A stretch of 44,927 nucleotides of DNA from a gamma proteobacterium SCGC AAA007-O20 (GTDB taxonomy: Bacteria > Pseudomonadota > Gammaproteobacteria > PS1 > Pseudothioglobaceae): assembly GCA_000213395.2 (NCBI GenBank), contig AFHY01000007.1, positions 1-44,927 of the forward strand, in the 5' to 3' direction. Made by a program: the position numbers and the translations under genes. Positions within the stretch are counted from its first letter, which is position 1, and every line of letters begins with the position of its first letter. Positions 26,719-36,026 of this stretch are shown here, one piece after another. The notes under the pieces were generated by a model. The model had not been told where the DNA came from and made no database searches. It was given only the letters and a program-made list of their open reading frames with translations.

Positions 26719-27701
26719 ATCATAAAACTATAATGCAAGTTGAAAATCTAAAGGTGCATTTTGATGTTTCTAGTGAAGGAGATATGCCTTGGACAAAACG
26801 AAAAAAATTACAGGCAGTAAATGGAGTTTCATTTGAATTAAAGTCAGGTGAAACGCTAGGCATAGTGGGTGAGTCAGGTTGTGGTAAATCTACCTTAGCG
26901 CGTGCAATTATTAGCATGGTGCCTTCTGAAACAGGAAGAGTTTTATGGTTCGGTAAAGACTTATTAGCTCTTCAAAAAACAGAAATGAGAAAACACCGAA
27001 AAGAAATCCAAATGATCTTTCAAGATCCACTTGCAAGCCTTAATCCTCGAATGACTATTGGAGAGATTATTGCAGAACCCTTGAAAACACATTACCCTAA
27101 AACTTCAAAGGCAGATATTAAAGCAAGAGTTGAGGATGTAATGAATAAGGTTGGTTTATTAGAAAACCTTATTAATCGTTATCCTCATGAATTTTCTGGT
27201 GGCCAATGCCAACGTATCGGCATAGCGAGAGCTTTAATCTTAAAGCCCAAATTAATTATTTGTGATGAACCAGTTTCGGCTCTAGATGTTTCCATCCAGG
27301 CTCAGGTAATAAACCTACTAATGGACTTACAAAAAGAGATGGATTTGACTTTAATATTTATCGCTCATGATTTAAGCATTGTGAAACATATTAGTACCAA
27401 AATTATGGTTCTTTATATGGGCAATATGGTTGAGCTCGCTAAAAGTGAAGATATATATAATCATCCACGACATCCTTATACTCAGGCACTGATTTCTGCA
27501 GTTCCAATTCCAGACCCAAAAATAGAGAAAAACAAGGATTTAATTCTAATAGAAGGGGACTTACCATCTCCGATAAACCCTCCATCAGGTTGTGTTTTTC
27601 GCACTCGTTGCAAAAAAGCGCAGGACATCTGTTCTCAGGAAAAGCCTGAACTCAAAGAAGCTGTAAGTAGTCATGAAGTTGCCTGCCACTTTCATGATTA
27701 A
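26715..27701 (+). CDS. oppF: Oligopeptide ABC transporter ATPase OppF
   Basis: The second ATPase of the peptide transporter. The 328-residue protein has Walker A GESGCGKST, signature FSGGQCQRIGIAR, Walker B LIICDEPVSALD, and a C-terminal cysteine cluster (CVFRTRCKKAQDIC then C). The start overlaps the oppD stop by four bases. The 3' end overlaps the start of a 45-residue membrane ORF by eight bases. Confidence 0.96.
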   Translation: MNHKTIMQVENLKVHFDVSSEGDMPWTKRKKLQAVNGVSFELKSGETLGIVGESGCGKSTLARAIISMVPSETGRVLWFGKDLLALQKTEMRKHRKEIQMIFQDPLASLNPRMTIGEIIAEPLKTHYPKTSKADIKARVEDVMNKVGLLENLINRYPHEFSGGQCQRIGIARALILKPKLIICDEPVSALDVSIQAQVINLLMDLQKEMDLTLIFIAHDLSIVKHISTKIMVLYMGNMVELAKSEDIYNHPRHPYTQALISAVPIPDPKIEKNKDLILIEGDLPSPINPPSGCVFRTRCKKAQDICSQEKPELKEAVSSHEVACHFHD

Positions 27702-27831
27702 CTACCTTAGAAAACGCATAAAAAATAAATGGCTACTCATTATCCTACCCTTTATGTTTTTTCTTATAAAAGGACTTATATGGTTGGCCATATTTTATGG
27801 CTTATGGGATGTAATTAAGACAGTCTTTTAA
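27694..27831 (+). CDS. Small membrane protein after oppF, unknown
   Basis: A 45-residue ORF starts inside the last codons of oppF (ATG at 27694) and ends with TAA at 27829-27831. The N-terminus is strongly basic (RKRIKNK), followed by one long hydrophobic stretch from about residue 13 to 37 containing ILPFMFFLIKGLIWL. A positive-inside single-span or hairpin membrane protein is likely. Overlap with oppF implies translational coupling and a role near the peptide transporter or in its assembly, but this is inference. No family is recognised with certainty. Confidence 0.55.
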   Translation: MINYLRKRIKNKWLLIILPFMFFLIKGLIWLAIFYGLWDVIKTVF

Positions 27832-27833
27832 GT

Positions 27834-27858
27834 TTAGCTGTATTTCAGATTCAGCTAA
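27834..27858. other. Stem-loop in the convergent gap
   Basis: TTAGCTG (27834-27840) pairs with CAGCTAA (27852-27858) across an 11-base loop between the end of the opp operon and the end of the minus-strand operon. There is no T tract on the plus strand directly after it. The minus strand carries a run of seven T residues (27872-27878 complement) before it. It could weakly terminate either transcript. Confidence 0.3.
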
Positions 27859-27885
27859 TAAGCATACTTCAAAAAAAGGCTAAAA

Positions 27886-28455
27886 CTATTTACTAGTTAC
27901 CTGAGATAAAATCTCTTTCATATTCTTTTTATTGGTAAATATTTCCTTTTCTGTAAGACCATCCATTTCGTGAGGAAAGACCAACCAGTCATCTGTTTCA
28001 TGAATATAGTAATCTGGGGCTATATCAATGATGTTTCTCTCGGGTTTATACCAAGGCATCGCCACACGAACATCGTGAGGTATATTTTTTCTTGCCCTTT
28101 CATTTAGAGTGTCTAGTATCGCTTTAATACTTCTTCCTGAATCGAACACGTCATCAACCAAAAGCAAACTATCTTCAGCATTCATGTGACTAATAAGATA
28201 GTCAATACCATGAACGCGCACTTCTTTTGATTGATTGTTTATGCCAATATATGAGGAAGTTCGAATAGCTATATGATCAGACTCATTACCAAGATAAGCT
28301 AGTATTTCTTGAATGGCAATACCTACCGGAGTGCCGCCACGCCATACACCCACAATAAAATTTGGTCTAAAGCCACTATTGTAGATATCCACACCCAGTT
28401 TAAATGAATCAAGTAGTAATTCATCCGCTGTAATATATTTCTTTGTAATAGACAT
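27886..28455 (-). CDS. Purine-type phosphoribosyltransferase
   Basis: The 189-residue product is a type I phosphoribosyltransferase with the PRPP-binding motif LLLVDDVFDSGRSIKAI (about 95-111) and the upstream loop VGVWRGGTPVG. The fold resembles the COG2236/hypoxanthine-guanine or xanthine phosphoribosyltransferase groups, which attach PRPP ribose phosphate to a free purine. The C-terminal hood PDYYIHETDDWLVFPHE would decide the base, but specificity cannot be read here. In a nucleoside-salvage operon it most likely recaptures hypoxanthine, guanine or xanthine released by nucleoside phosphorylase. It is 52 bases downstream of add, so it is the probable last gene of the operon. Confidence 0.85.
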   Translation of the reverse strand: MSITKKYITADELLLDSFKLGVDIYNSGFRPNFIVGVWRGGTPVGIAIQEILAYLGNESDHIAIRTSSYIGINNQSKEVRVHGIDYLISHMNAEDSLLLVDDVFDSGRSIKAILDTLNERARKNIPHDVRVAMPWYKPERNIIDIAPDYYIHETDDWLVFPHEMDGLTEKEIFTNKKNMKEILSQVTSK

Positions 28456-28507
28456 AATTCAATTCCCATTAATAATTATTTAATTATAAATTTATTTTGT
28501 ATTTATT

Positions 28508-29521
28508 TTAGTCAATTGACCATTCGTTGATTTTCTTAACTAGGAGATCTTTAGTTTTAGTATCTGCAAACGAGGACTCCATAGCCATTCGAGAAATATA
28601 AAGTAGCTGTTTTAAATCGAGATTAAAGTGTTCAGCTCCATTTTGATACTCTTTGCCGACACTGGTATTAAAAAACGGTGGATCGTCTGAGTTTAGACTG
28701 ACACTAATACCTGCTTCAAGAATATGATTTAGAGGATGACTTTTCCAGTCTGGATACAAAGCCAAAGCCAAATTACTTCCTGGACAGATTTCTAAAGATA
28801 TTTCACGATTTACCAAGGTTTTAATTAATTCATCGTCCTCAGCGCTGCGAACACCGTGACCGATTCGACTTATCATTGGTAGGTGATTAAGTACATCCCA
28901 TACACTTTCAGAGCCGCAAACTTCACCTGCATGAACAGTGCAAGGATAGCCAGCTTCGTTGGCAATTCGAAAGGCAGGAGTAAAATCTGATGCTACGTAT
29001 TGGGATTCATCTCCACCCATACCAAAACCAACAATATAGGGGTGTGGCTCATCGACCATGAGTTGTGCAATTCTTACTGCCTGCTTTGGTCCTAGATGTC
29101 GAACACAAGTGACGATAATACGCCCTATGATGCCAAACTCTCTTTCAGCATCATCAATCCCTTGAGCACAGCCTGACAGGACATCTTCATAACTCATACC
29201 CATTTCAGCAGCGTGATCTGGAGAAATAAATGTTTCAGCATAAATCGTTCCCTCAAGTGCACAGGATTTAAGGTAATTATAGGTAATGTCTCGATAGTCT
29301 TTGCTGTACAGTAGACAAGAACTTACTTCATCGTAAGCCTGCAAAAAAGTAACAAAGTCATCCCAGGCAAAGTCTCCTTGTGGAGTAAATAAACCATACC
29401 TAAGTTTTATGTTATTGCGTTTTGCAATCTTTTTAACTAATGAAGGTTGGATGGTTCCCTCGAGATGGCTATGGAGTTCAACCTTAGGTATTTGATGGAT
29501 TTTTTGGTGTATGAATTTCAT
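28508..29521 (-). CDS. add: Adenosine deaminase family protein
   Basis: A 337-residue metal-dependent deaminase converting (deoxy)adenosine to (deoxy)inosine. Zinc ligands and catalytic residues are visible: H17 and H19 in ELHSHLEGT, the HAGE motif near residue 198, RIGHGVR, and the aspartate pair in LNSDDPPFF. Adenine deaminases of the same fold are hard to separate by sequence alone. The neighbourhood (deoA, deoB, PNP and a nucleoside transporter) favours a nucleoside substrate. It is 15 bases downstream of deoB. Confidence 0.9.
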   Translation of the reverse strand: MKFIHQKIHQIPKVELHSHLEGTIQPSLVKKIAKRNNIKLRYGLFTPQGDFAWDDFVTFLQAYDEVSSCLLYSKDYRDITYNYLKSCALEGTIYAETFISPDHAAEMGMSYEDVLSGCAQGIDDAEREFGIIGRIIVTCVRHLGPKQAVRIAQLMVDEPHPYIVGFGMGGDESQYVASDFTPAFRIANEAGYPCTVHAGEVCGSESVWDVLNHLPMISRIGHGVRSAEDDELIKTLVNREISLEICPGSNLALALYPDWKSHPLNHILEAGISVSLNSDDPPFFNTSVGKEYQNGAEHFNLDLKQLLYISRMAMESSFADTKTKDLLVKKINEWSID

Positions 29522-29536
29522 CTGTATTTATCAATT

Positions 29537-30751
29537 CTATATTAATTGACAGCTCTTGCCATATGGCAGCGGATCTATGTCCAAATGATTCGCTATTGTT
29601 TGACCCATATCAGCAAAGCTAGATCTTTCGCCTAAGTTATTGTTTTTCACTTGACTTCCATAAAATATTACTGGCACATGTTCACGAGTGTGGTCACTAC
29701 CTGGCCAGGTTGGGTCGCAACCATGATCGGCAGTAATAAGTATCAGGTCATCAGTACTTAATAGGCTCTCAATTTCAATTATACGTTTATCGAGCTGTTC
29801 CAAAGCCAACGCATAGCCCGCAACGTCACGACGGTGTCCAAACTTAGTATCGAAGTCATTTAAGTTAACAAAAATTAAACCCTTTTGAACTTTTTGCATT
29901 TGCTTTAGGAGTTGATCAATTAAGTCCATATTATTTGAACCTTTGATTGCATCAGTTATTCCTTGATTAGAAAAGATATCAGCGATCTTACCTAATGACA
30001 TTACTTGTCCTCCAGCTTTCTCAACATGATCTAATAAAGTTAATCCATTGGGAGGGGTGGTTAAATCACGACGGTTTGAAGTACGCTCAAAATCACCACT
30101 ATAAGTACCAACAAATGGCCTTGCAATAACTCGTGTAATATCCAAAGGGTCAACAAGACGCTTGGCTACTTTACATAGTTCATAAAGACGTTCTAAGCCA
30201 AAAGATTGTTCATGTGCAGCAATCTGAAATACTGAATCAGCAGATGTGTAACAAATAGGAAAACCGGTTTCCAAGTGTTCTTCACCAAACTCTTTGATGA
30301 CTTCTGTGCCGGAAGCATGCTTGTTCGCTAAGGTGCCACCAATTTGACCTTGAGTTATGAGGTTCTGAAGTAGCAATGGAGGAAAGCAGTTTTCTTGGCT
30401 TGGAAATGTTCCCCACTCAAAAGGAACCGGCAAACCACAAATTTCCCAATGACCACTTGGAGTGTCTTTGCCGGCACTCACTTCACGAGCATAACCATAA
30501 GCACCTTGAGGAGTAACACTAGTCACAGGCAAAGGTTTTCCACGACTGGCATTAGCTGCAGCACCTAGACCCCACCTAAGTAAATTAGGTATGTTTAGTG
30601 GTCCTTGGCGATGACTATTGTCTGCATTACCGTCAGCGCAAGCTTCAGCAATATGGCCTAGAGTATCTGCACCCTTATCACCATATAGATGAGCGTCAGC
30701 ACTTGAACCTAGACCTAAGGAATCGAGTACTAAAATGATTGCTCGTTTCAC
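29537..30751 (-). CDS. deoB: Phosphopentomutase
   Basis: DeoB converts (deoxy)ribose-1-phosphate, made by the phosphorylases, to the 5-phosphate used by DeoC. The 404-residue product is an alkaline phosphatase-superfamily metalloenzyme with ILVLDSLGLG at the N-terminus, GKDTPSGHWEICG around the catalytic threonine, FVNLNDFDTKFGHRRD, and the C-terminal metal site TADHGCDPTWPGSDHTREH. The start is GTG at 30751, overlapping the deoA TGA by four bases. The sequence style is like alphaproteobacterial DeoB. Confidence 0.96.
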   Translation of the reverse strand: MKRAIILVLDSLGLGSSADAHLYGDKGADTLGHIAEACADGNADNSHRQGPLNIPNLLRWGLGAAANASRGKPLPVTSVTPQGAYGYAREVSAGKDTPSGHWEICGLPVPFEWGTFPSQENCFPPLLLQNLITQGQIGGTLANKHASGTEVIKEFGEEHLETGFPICYTSADSVFQIAAHEQSFGLERLYELCKVAKRLVDPLDITRVIARPFVGTYSGDFERTSNRRDLTTPPNGLTLLDHVEKAGGQVMSLGKIADIFSNQGITDAIKGSNNMDLIDQLLKQMQKVQKGLIFVNLNDFDTKFGHRRDVAGYALALEQLDKRIIEIESLLSTDDLILITADHGCDPTWPGSDHTREHVPVIFYGSQVKNNNLGERSSFADMGQTIANHLDIDPLPYGKSCQLI

Positions 30752-32100
30752 GATTTTCTATCTTTGTTGGATGAAAATATTTCATACACCAGAGGCGCTG
30801 TTTCAGGAGGTTTTTCACTGAATTGTACTGTTGACGGCAATTTTTGTTGCAAATACTGGACTTGATCATCATTACGAACGTGTGCATAAGCTAAAGGTTG
30901 ACCGGTATCGACCCATTGGCCGATATTCACGATATCGGTCAAACCTACACCATGATCTATTGAATCACTAGCCTTAGTGCGTCCAGCTTTCAGATGTATC
31001 ATATTTAAACCAATAGCACGAACGTCCATCTCAGTTATGAAGCCAGAACATTTCGATAATATAGGGTTAATAATTGGCATTGGGACTAAGTAGTCATCGG
31101 TTTTTTCCAATAAATCTATAGGGCCTCCTAGTGCATGGATCATTTGCCCAAATATCTGTGCTGCTTGACCTGAAAGTAAAGCCTCTTGGGATTTCGTTCT
31201 AGCAGCTACTAGATCAGATTCGATACCACTCAACTGTAGCATTTGTGCAGCCAGCTCGAGTGTTAGATGTAGTAAGCGTTCATCAGCCTTTTTTGGTTCA
31301 ATTAAAAACTCGATACACTCTTGTACTTCTGTGGCATTACCCACGTTATAGCCTAATACTTGATCCATGTCAGTGATTAGGCAACGGGTTGGGACACCGG
31401 CACTGCTTGAGACATCTGCAATACTTTGAGCCAACTCTTGAGCCATACTGTAGTCTGCGGCAAAAGCACCATTTCCGGTCTTGATATCCATCACTAAGGC
31501 ATCAAGGCCAGAGGCAAGCTTTTTAGACAGTATAGAAGCGGTAATTAAGTCTATAGACTCTATTGTGGCAGTCACATCTCGTGTGGCATAAAAGCGCTGA
31601 TCAGCTGGCGCTAATTTATCAGTTTGACCAATAATAGCACAGCCCACATCCTGAACCAATGCTTGAAATTTGGTATTATCTGGAGCGCCGTTGTAGCCTG
31701 GAATACTTTCTAGCTTGTCCAAAGTTCCACCAGTATGCCCCAAACCTCTTCCAGATATCATAGGAACGTAGCCACCACAGGCTGCAACGATAGGTGCAAG
31801 CATCAAGCTGACTTTGTCTCCCACTCCTCCAGTCGAATGCTTATCGACAACAGGACCGTCGAGGTCTAAATCATGCCATTTAAGTGTTTCACCTGAATGC
31901 ATCATGTGTTGCGTTAAACTGACACGTTCTTCCATGCTCATTCCACAGTGAAATACTGCCATGGCAAACGCACCTAACTGAGCATCAGTAAGACTTTCAT
32001 CACTAATACCTTGGACTAAAAAACCGATCTCTGAGTGGCTTAGAATCAGTCCATCGCGTTTTTTACGAATCAGTTCTTGTGGTAGGAATTTTTCACTCAT
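30748..32100 (-). CDS. deoA: Thymidine phosphorylase
   Basis: DeoA splits thymidine or deoxyuridine with phosphate into the free base and deoxyribose-1-phosphate. The 450-residue length is normal. The nucleoside phosphorylase family II pattern is present: DKHSTGGVGDKVSL, MISGRGLGHTGGTLDKLESI and the phosphate and base contact region near LDALVMDIKTGNGAF. It lies 11 bases after the ALDH gene and overlaps deoB by four. Local GC content is clearly higher than in the ureide genes upstream in the same operon. Confidence 0.97.
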   Translation of the reverse strand: MSEKFLPQELIRKKRDGLILSHSEIGFLVQGISDESLTDAQLGAFAMAVFHCGMSMEERVSLTQHMMHSGETLKWHDLDLDGPVVDKHSTGGVGDKVSLMLAPIVAACGGYVPMISGRGLGHTGGTLDKLESIPGYNGAPDNTKFQALVQDVGCAIIGQTDKLAPADQRFYATRDVTATIESIDLITASILSKKLASGLDALVMDIKTGNGAFAADYSMAQELAQSIADVSSSAGVPTRCLITDMDQVLGYNVGNATEVQECIEFLIEPKKADERLLHLTLELAAQMLQLSGIESDLVAARTKSQEALLSGQAAQIFGQMIHALGGPIDLLEKTDDYLVPMPIINPILSKCSGFITEMDVRAIGLNMIHLKAGRTKASDSIDHGVGLTDIVNIGQWVDTGQPLAYAHVRNDDQVQYLQQKLPSTVQFSEKPPETAPLVYEIFSSNKDRKS

Positions 32101-32111
32101 AAATCTACCAG

Positions 32112-34478
32112 TTAGTCACCGTATGGTGTCCAAATATTTTTCACTTCTGTGGCGTTACGCAGAAATTCTAAACCTTCACCTTGTTGAGGGTCCAACCAAT
32201 CTCGATCGCCCTCCTGATGAACCCATAAACGCTTTAAGTCAGCAGCGCTAGTAGCCTCAACTTTGGCAACCGTTTCGTCGTCAGACCAACACCAAATTCC
32301 ATCTACTTCAGCGTGACCAGCTAACTGGTCAGCTAATTCACTCTTGTTGCCAGTTACTATATTTATAACTCCAGGAGGAATATCTGAGGTTTCAAGTGTT
32401 TGAACTAATTCCAAGGCGACACCAGCATAGCGCTGACTAGGAATTAAAACAACTCGGTTACCCATAGCTATAGCAGGTGCAATCAAAGATATTGTGCTTA
32501 ACAAGGGCTTTTCTTCAGGAGCGATTTGTGCCAATACTCCGATGGCTTCAGGCAAAGCCATTGTTACGCCACGATAAGGTGCATTATGAACAGCACCATC
32601 ATATTTATCGGACCATGCTGCATAGCTAAATAGTCGACTCAAGCTGGCATTAAATTCAGTTTTTGCCTCTTTTTTGGTAATTCCACACAAATCTTGTAAG
32701 CGCTTTATCCATTCAGACTCGCGCAGTGCTAAGTTTTCAGCTAGAAAATAGATAATTTGAGCTCTAACATGGCCGTTTTGGGTACTCCAAGAATTAGCTT
32801 TAATTGCTGCACTCACTGCATTTCGAATATCTTTGCGGTTACCTGAGCCAACCAAACTTGCTAAACTGCCATCAGCCTTGTAAGTGGCAATACTGTGACC
32901 ACCATCTGGCCTAACTTGTTTACCGCCAATATAGAATTTTAAGGTGCGATCAATAGTTTTATTACTACCTGGTTGTTGTTTTATGGTGACACGTTTTAAC
33001 TTTTTAGTAGGGGTTAAGGATTTTGGTTTAAGGTATTCAAAAAGTCCTTCCTTGCCACCTTCGCGACCAAATCCAGATTCTCTTACTCCACCAAAACCGC
33101 AAGAAGCATCAAATTGATTGTGGCAGTTAATCCAGATTACTCCAGCCTTAAGTTTTGGAGCCACATCCATAGCACGATTGATATTTTCACTCCACACACT
33201 TGCTGCTAAGCCGTAGCGGCTATTATTAGCCAAAGCGACAGCCTCAGTTTGAGTGCGGAAAGTCATTGATACCAATACAGGTCCAAAAATTTCTTCTTGG
33301 GCTAAAGGGTGGCTTGCATCGATCTCAGTAATAAGACTTGGCGGGTAATAATTGCCATCAGATTGGCCATCATAAGCTTGGAAAAGTTCACCACCTTGCT
33401 TGAGGCCTTGTTGAACCATTTGATCAACCCTTTGGTATTGAGTTTGGCTTACTAAGCTTCCTAAGTCAGTTGATTTATCTAGCGGTAATCCTAAGCGTAA
33501 TTTTTGAATACGTTTTTTGATTTTGGAGTGTAATTTATCTACAATTTTTGCTTGTACTAATAATCTTGATCCAGCACAACATACCTCGCCTTGATTAAAC
33601 CAGATAGAATCAACTAAGCCTTCAACAGCAGCATCTAGATCAGCATCTTCAAAAACCACGAAGGCTGACTTACCACCAAGTTCTAAAGTTAATTTTTTAC
33701 CTTGACCTGCAGTACTCTGTCTTATTGAACGCCCTACGGCTGTTGATCCAGTAAAGGCAACCTTATCAACTCCCTTATGAGAAGCCAGGGAAGCGCCTAC
33801 ATCACCAGCACCATTGACGATATTAACAACACCAGAAGGGACACCAGCTTGTTCACATAAATGAGCAAAAAACATAGCAGTGATAGGTGTTTGTTCGGCG
33901 GATTTAAATACGATCGTGTTGCCCATTGCCATAGCAGGGGCGATCTTCCATGACAACATTAATAAGGGGAAATTCCAAGGCACAATTTGTGCTGCAACTC
34001 CAATCGGTTCATAGCTAGAAAGCTCTTGTTCTTGAAGTTGTGCCCATCCAGCATGGTGATAGAAATGTCGAATAGCTAAGGGTATATCAATATCCCGACT
34101 TTCGCGAATTGGCTTACCGTTGTCTAGGGTCTCTAAGACCGCGGTTAAACGTGTATGTTTTTGTAATAAACGTGCTAATGCATAGAGTACTTTAGCCCTT
34201 TCATGACCGCTCAATGCTTGCCATTTAGGTTGAGCTTTTCGGGCAGCAGCCACAGCTGCATCTAATTGAGAAGCGTTGGCTATTTCAATATGCGCCAGTA
34301 GTTCACCATTCGAAGGATTATGACTAGCAATCAACTCTGCATTTTTACGTTTATCAAACTTACCATTGATAAATTGCCCAAATCGACGATTATGTTTTTC
34401 AAGCCATTTTTGTGCTTCAGTACTACTTTCTAGGGCTTCGCTATAATCAAGTTCTTCAAAAGATTTTAATAATGTCAT
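32112..34478 (-). CDS. Two-domain aldehyde dehydrogenase, ALDH16 type
   Basis: This 788-residue protein carries a full ALDH domain (about 30-490) and a second shortened ALDH-like domain (about 510-788). The first has the proton acceptor LELGGKS, the catalytic Cys in NQGEVCCAGSR, EEIFGPVL and a PWNFP segment. The second keeps ALDH-like blocks (IGVLAQIAPEEKPLL, VINIVTGNKSELAD) but I see no catalytic Cys or Glu. That layout is that of the ALDH16 family, in which the second domain is non-catalytic. In this cluster the likely job is oxidising acetaldehyde made by DeoC, with NAD(P)+, to acetate; this is inferred from context. It starts 10 bases after alc. Confidence 0.9.
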   Translation of the reverse strand: MTLLKSFEELDYSEALESSTEAQKWLEKHNRRFGQFINGKFDKRKNAELIASHNPSNGELLAHIEIANASQLDAAVAAARKAQPKWQALSGHERAKVLYALARLLQKHTRLTAVLETLDNGKPIRESRDIDIPLAIRHFYHHAGWAQLQEQELSSYEPIGVAAQIVPWNFPLLMLSWKIAPAMAMGNTIVFKSAEQTPITAMFFAHLCEQAGVPSGVVNIVNGAGDVGASLASHKGVDKVAFTGSTAVGRSIRQSTAGQGKKLTLELGGKSAFVVFEDADLDAAVEGLVDSIWFNQGEVCCAGSRLLVQAKIVDKLHSKIKKRIQKLRLGLPLDKSTDLGSLVSQTQYQRVDQMVQQGLKQGGELFQAYDGQSDGNYYPPSLITEIDASHPLAQEEIFGPVLVSMTFRTQTEAVALANNSRYGLAASVWSENINRAMDVAPKLKAGVIWINCHNQFDASCGFGGVRESGFGREGGKEGLFEYLKPKSLTPTKKLKRVTIKQQPGSNKTIDRTLKFYIGGKQVRPDGGHSIATYKADGSLASLVGSGNRKDIRNAVSAAIKANSWSTQNGHVRAQIIYFLAENLALRESEWIKRLQDLCGITKKEAKTEFNASLSRLFSYAAWSDKYDGAVHNAPYRGVTMALPEAIGVLAQIAPEEKPLLSTISLIAPAIAMGNRVVLIPSQRYAGVALELVQTLETSDIPPGVINIVTGNKSELADQLAGHAEVDGIWCWSDDETVAKVEATSAADLKRLWVHQEGDRDWLDPQQGEGLEFLRNATEVKNIWTPYGD

Positions 34479-34487
34479 ATGTCAATC

Positions 34488-35501
34488 CTATGTTAAAGGG
34501 TGTCGGTAAGAAGCAGAATAATAACCACTAGAAAAATGATCAAGTTGACGCTCAATATCAATTCGAATATGAGTAAACTCTTGCTCATTTAACAAGTCTT
34601 CTTTTTTAAAGATATGAATTTTATTCATTCCTAGTTTTTTTCTATCAATTATTTTAGACCATGTTTTACTATCTTCAATCAAAGTATCGACATCAGGGTT
34701 CGAAATATTAGCTGATGAAATAGAAAAAGTATCTGGAAAGTTTCCCTTAAAAAAACTTGTATCTACAATAATTTCATGAACTTTAGCTGTTTTTGATAGT
34801 GCTATTACTCCCCAGTCATTGCCTGGCTTTCGTCGACGTCTTGTTTCCCAGCCATCAGCCATACTTAATGGAGTGTACTCTTCGAGAATATTACTTAGAC
34901 AACCAAAATGCTCATCATTAGCAAACAATACTCTTGCACCACTTTCTTTAGAAATTACGTTAGTACCAGTGATTTCATATTTAGTTTCGTCAGTCCATGC
35001 TTGTCCATAAGCTCTTAAACGAGCAATTCCTCCATCTGGGTAAAGAGTTATTTTTAGATGCGTTATTGGCTGATTTGTTTTGCATGAAAAAAGGTTATGA
35101 GAGTCACTCTCAAGTTTTTCTTGATCTAGTAAGTCGAACCATTCAGAGACCGCTGATCCATCAACAACTCGATCATCAGTAGTTCCCCCTGGAACCGAAC
35201 AACCTAAAATTGAAATTGCGGGTGCAAAGTTTCCAGTAAAGTGACTTGTATCAATATTAAAGTTATTAATAATAGAGGGCGAACCAAGTCTTATAAAACA
35301 AAAATCATTTTTGCCATCACGGCGACGTCTACTTTCCCATCCATCCATCCATTTGCCATTTTCATCGTATTTGCCCTCTATCCATAGCGGTTCACTAGCC
35401 TGTAGCATACGCCCAGAATCAGCAAAAAATTCATCACTACAATAAATTACTTTACTTCCAAAATCAGAGCAAGCGACATCAATTTTGTCTTTATAGTCCA
35501 T
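34488..35501 (-). CDS. alc: Allantoicase
   Basis: Allantoicase hydrolyses allantoate to ureidoglycolate and urea. The 337-residue product is made of two homologous jelly-roll halves, seen as paired repeats: WMDGWESRRRRDGKNDF with the following DTSHFTGNFAPAIS, and MADGWETRRRRKPGNDW with DTSFFKGNFPDTFS. The length matches the family. Its start overlaps uraD by 11 bases. Codon use and GC content are low, like puuE and uraD, and unlike the ALDH and deo genes that follow. Confidence 0.95.
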   Translation of the reverse strand: MDYKDKIDVACSDFGSKVIYCSDEFFADSGRMLQASEPLWIEGKYDENGKWMDGWESRRRRDGKNDFCFIRLGSPSIINNFNIDTSHFTGNFAPAISILGCSVPGGTTDDRVVDGSAVSEWFDLLDQEKLESDSHNLFSCKTNQPITHLKITLYPDGGIARLRAYGQAWTDETKYEITGTNVISKESGARVLFANDEHFGCLSNILEEYTPLSMADGWETRRRRKPGNDWGVIALSKTAKVHEIIVDTSFFKGNFPDTFSISSANISNPDVDTLIEDSKTWSKIIDRKKLGMNKIHIFKKEDLLNEQEFTHIRIDIERQLDHFSSGYYSASYRHPLT

Positions 35502-36012
35502 AGATTTCCTTAATTCTTAACCAGGCAATTTTGTTAATTTCACTTAAAGCATTTAATCTTTCTTGAGAGACAGTATTTTTCTGTCGGATTTTAAAGCTCA
35601 ATAGTATTTCGGATTTATTTTTTTCCTTCACTGCCATAATAAAAGGGAAATTAAACTTTATAAAGTATTGATTGTTAAGTTCTTCAAAAAGCTTGATTTC
35701 ACTGTCATTACAGTCATTTAATCCTGCAGATTTTTGTTCAGTTGTCGAAAAATCCGTTAGTTCATTGTTTTGTGCTTTTTTGCCAGCTAACATTGGATGC
35801 GAGAGAATCAAATTGTCTTGTAAATCACTGTCTGCTTGTAGCATAATTTCACAAAAAAGTTGATGAAACATCTCTAAACTGTTGTATTCATTGTTTGCTA
35901 AAACTAGCTCCAAGGATTGCTCCACGATCCACGGCGAGTGTTCATATACATTTTCAAAAGTTTCTATAAAATCTTTTGAGGAGCTTTTAGCTAAATTAGT
36001 AGGTAATTTCAT
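35491..36012 (-). CDS. uraD: OHCU decarboxylase
   Basis: UraD decarboxylates 2-oxo-4-hydroxy-4-carboxy-5-ureidoimidazoline (OHCU), made from urate, to S-allantoin. The 173-residue all-helical product has the catalytic His in SHPMLAGK (H72; the family usually has HPDLAGK), the glutamate in STTEQKSAGL and the binding region FIKFNFPFIMAV. It lies between puuE and alc with 14-base spacing to the first and an 11-base overlap with the second. A uricase and a HIU hydrolase would be needed upstream in the pathway and are not seen. Confidence 0.93.
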   Translation of the reverse strand: MKLPTNLAKSSSKDFIETFENVYEHSPWIVEQSLELVLANNEYNSLEMFHQLFCEIMLQADSDLQDNLILSHPMLAGKKAQNNELTDFSTTEQKSAGLNDCNDSEIKLFEELNNQYFIKFNFPFIMAVKEKNKSEILLSFKIRQKNTVSQERLNALSEINKIAWLRIKEIYGL

Positions 36013-36026
36013 AGCTATCGTTTCTG

